Shown: positions 6,392-7,929 of the stretch, one piece after another
How positions within the stretch are numbered: position 1 is the stretch's first letter
Layout: each line of letters starts with the position of its first letter
Assembly: GCA_021801945.1 (NCBI GenBank)
Contig: JAKABE010000136.1
Location: 1-7,929 of the forward strand
Origin: Acidobacteriota bacterium
GTDB taxonomy: Bacteria; Acidobacteriota; Terriglobia; Terriglobales; Acidobacteriaceae
Length of the DNA stretch: 7,929 bases
Direction of reading: 5' to 3'
Made by a program: the position numbers and the translations under genes
The notes under the pieces: generated by a model
Database searches by the model: none
What the model was told of the DNA's origin: nothing
Seen by the model: the letters and a program-made list of their open reading frames with translations, nothing else

Positions 6392-7789
6392 CTAACTACC
6401 GGCTACCGTCATCCCGTCGATGCACAACGTGGGCGAGGCCACCGCGCTGCGGAAGACCAGATCGTTGCCGATGGCCGTTAGGTTGCGCAGCATGTCGCCG
6501 AGGTTGCCGGCAACGGTCACCTCTTCGACGGCATGGGTCAGCTGGCCGTTTTCGATCCACAGGCCGGCGGCACCGCGCGAGTAATCGCCCGTGACCACGT
6601 TGACGCCGAAGCCCATCAGGCTGGTTACGTAGAAGCCGGCGGGCACTGCGGCGATGATCTCCTCGGGCGTGAGAGTACCCGGCTCGACATACAGATTTCC
6701 GCAGCCCACGCCGGGCGTTCCGGCCAGGGCGCGCGAGGCGTTGTGCGTGGATTTCATCCCCAGCTTGCGCGCCGTGTAGGTGTTGAGCAGATAGCTGCGC
6801 AGGACGCCGTATTCGACGACGACCGTACGCCGCGAGGGCAGGCCTTCGCCGTCAAAGGGCGAGGTGCCGAAGCCGCCTGCGCCCGAGGGCAGCAGCATGG
6901 TGTTGTCGTCCACGATGGTCAGCGCGGGGACACCGATGGTCTCGCCCAGTCTTCCGGCCAGAAACGACGCGCCGCGCCAGATGGTGTCGCCGGAGACGGC
7001 CTCAAAGAGGGAGCCGATGAGCGTGCGCGCCGTCTCCGGCGCAAAGACGATGGGCACGCGCTGGGTGGGCACGCGCCGCGCGCCCAGGCGGCGCAGCGTG
7101 CGCCGCGCGGCCTCAACCCCGACAGCTTCGGGCGATTCCAGATCCTTGAGCCGCCGCGCGCTGGACCACCAGCCGTCGCGCTGCATCTGGCCGTTGGCGT
7201 CCATGGCCAGCGGGGCCGCGGAGACGCCGGCGTAGCTGGTGCGGTAGCCGCCCGCAAAGCCGCGCGAGTTGGCCATCGCCCTGCGCCCGGTGGAGGCGTC
7301 GAAGCTGCCGCCCTCGGAGTTGGTGATGCGCGGATCGGCGGCCATGGCCGCGGCCTCAGCCCGCCGCGCCCACTCGATGCGCTCGGGGCCGGAGAGCGAG
7401 TAGACATCCTCGTAATAGAGGTGCAGATCGCCATCGGCCGCGCCGAATTCGCCCGCATCCGGCAACCCGGTGAATGGGTCCTCTTCGGTGACGCGGGCCA
7501 GCGCCAGCGCGCCTTCGACAAGGCGGCGAATACCGTCCGCGGTCAGGTCGCTGGTGGAAGCCGAGGCCGACCGCCGGCCCAAAAATGCGCGCAGCCCCAG
7601 GCTCCGCGAGCCGGACTCCTTGAGCGTCTCCACCTCGCCCAGGCGCACATTCACGGTAAACTCGTCGCCCTCGCGCGCCACGGCCTCGGCGTCCGTGGCT
7701 CCGGCCTTCATGGCTTGCGCCACCACGTCGGAGGCTAGGGTTTCAAGATCGAGTGCTGCGTCGCTGGAGGAAACGGCGGTTTGAGCCAT
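6392..7789 (-). CDS. pmbA: PmbA/TldE family protein (TldD partner, metalloprotease-related)
   Basis: 465 residues from the ATG at 7789, close to the usual 450. The N-terminal half carries the family alpha/beta domain (GATDAEAVAREGDEF near 30-44, then SRSLGLRAFLGRR). Middle markers include NSEGGSFDAS and NSRGFAGGYRTSYAG. The C-terminal block at 387-465 is diagnostic: YVTSLMGFGVN, VTGDYSRGAAGLWIENG, EEVTVAGNLGDMLRN, AIGNDL and a final GMTVAG. No HExxxH zinc motif is present, as expected for TldE/PmbA, which pairs with the catalytic TldD in a cytoplasmic heterodimeric peptidase; in E. coli this processes microcin B17 and degrades CcdA. TldD is not visible and would have to lie upstream beyond the right edge or elsewhere. 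An in-frame ATG at 7816 would add nine residues (with two Cys) but has no ribosome binding site; the site before 7789 (GGAA) is also weak. Confidence 0.93.
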   Translation of the reverse strand: MAQTAVSSSDAALDLETLASDVVAQAMKAGATDAEAVAREGDEFTVNVRLGEVETLKESGSRSLGLRAFLGRRSASASTSDLTADGIRRLVEGALALARVTEEDPFTGLPDAGEFGAADGDLHLYYEDVYSLSGPERIEWARRAEAAAMAADPRITNSEGGSFDASTGRRAMANSRGFAGGYRTSYAGVSAAPLAMDANGQMQRDGWWSSARRLKDLESPEAVGVEAARRTLRRLGARRVPTQRVPIVFAPETARTLIGSLFEAVSGDTIWRGASFLAGRLGETIGVPALTIVDDNTMLLPSGAGGFGTSPFDGEGLPSRRTVVVEYGVLRSYLLNTYTARKLGMKSTHNASRALAGTPGVGCGNLYVEPGTLTPEEIIAAVPAGFYVTSLMGFGVNVVTGDYSRGAAGLWIENGQLTHAVEEVTVAGNLGDMLRNLTAIGNDLVFRSAVASPTLCIDGMTVAGS

Positions 7790-7929
7790 GGTTCCACAGT
7801 AACAAATGGACTGCATGAGCAGCAGAGCGCAAGGCTTCGCTTCGATCGCCGCGCCGGAGGCGGCCGCTGCAGCGACTTCGTTAGCTCAGTGCTTCACCGT
7901 CGGGGAGATTTATCCCGGCGGCCAGGTCA
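7790..7929. other. Right-edge stretch upstream of pmbA: two mutually exclusive coding fragments, neither identified
   Basis: On the minus strand a frame open from the edge ends at a TAA at 7883-7881 (last residues DLAAGINLPDGEALS). This could be the tail of a gene upstream of pmbA and co-directional with it, but it does not look like the end of TldD as I know it. On the plus strand an ATG at 7815 (or in-frame 7806) opens a frame to the edge ending in LAQCFTVGEIYPGGQV. That would be a gene divergent from pmbA, with only about 16-25 bases between the starts and no clear ribosome binding site. Both fragments are too short to identify, and they cannot both be genuine over their shared part. Confidence 0.25.

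Noticed and set aside
6533..7738. 401-residue plus-strand open frame antisense to pmbA
   Set aside because: The PmbA reading on the other strand is a clear family match along its whole length. The antisense translation is Arg/Gly/Ala-rich with no recognisable motif.

Overview
The window looks like chromosomal DNA from a high-GC member of the Acidobacteriota. The main reason is a large two-module FtsX/MacB-type permease with no ATPase beside it, the architecture known as acidobacterial duplicated orphan permease (ADOP). An EF-G-like GTPase with an unusual G3 motif and a UvrC-like protein without the C-terminal nuclease half fit the same phylum. The assignment rests on recognised protein families, not on a database search.

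Layout, left to right. Positions 1-324 (minus) are the first 108 codons of an EF-G-like translational GTPase that runs off the left edge. Positions 325-883 have no convincing gene. Positions 884-1246 (minus) encode a small DUF2784-type membrane protein. A 405-base divergent spacer follows, then a single-domain STAS protein at 1652-2008 (plus, strong Shine-Dalgarno). This is the only well-supported plus-strand gene. It converges on the ADOP permease at 2147-4594 (minus). Next come a UvrC-like GIY-YIG protein at 4823-6226 (minus), a 165-base spacer with three consecutive palindromes, and a PmbA/TldE-family protein at 6392-7789 (minus). The last 140 bases hold only ambiguous fragments.

The genes do not form an obvious pathway. 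The order pmbA, uvrC-like gene, permease on the minus strand is co-directional, but the gaps of about 165 and 190-230 bases, one with hairpins, argue against a tight operon. The roles are unrelated: translation GTPase, membrane protein, signalling adaptor, export/lipoprotein-type permease, DNA-repair-like protein and TldD/TldE maturation protease partner.

I found no convincing new multi-gene system. The points most worth a second look are residue-level departures in known families: a UvrC-like protein that keeps the Fe-S cysteine pattern and UVR motif but has lost key GIY-YIG residues and the second nuclease half; an EF-G-like protein with Phe in place of the G3 catalytic His; and a STAS protein lacking the phosphorylatable Ser. 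There are also a heptanucleotide repeat embedded in frame in the UvrC-like linker and a palindrome cluster upstream of the same gene. No CRISPR array, tRNA, rRNA, insertion sequence or integrase was seen.
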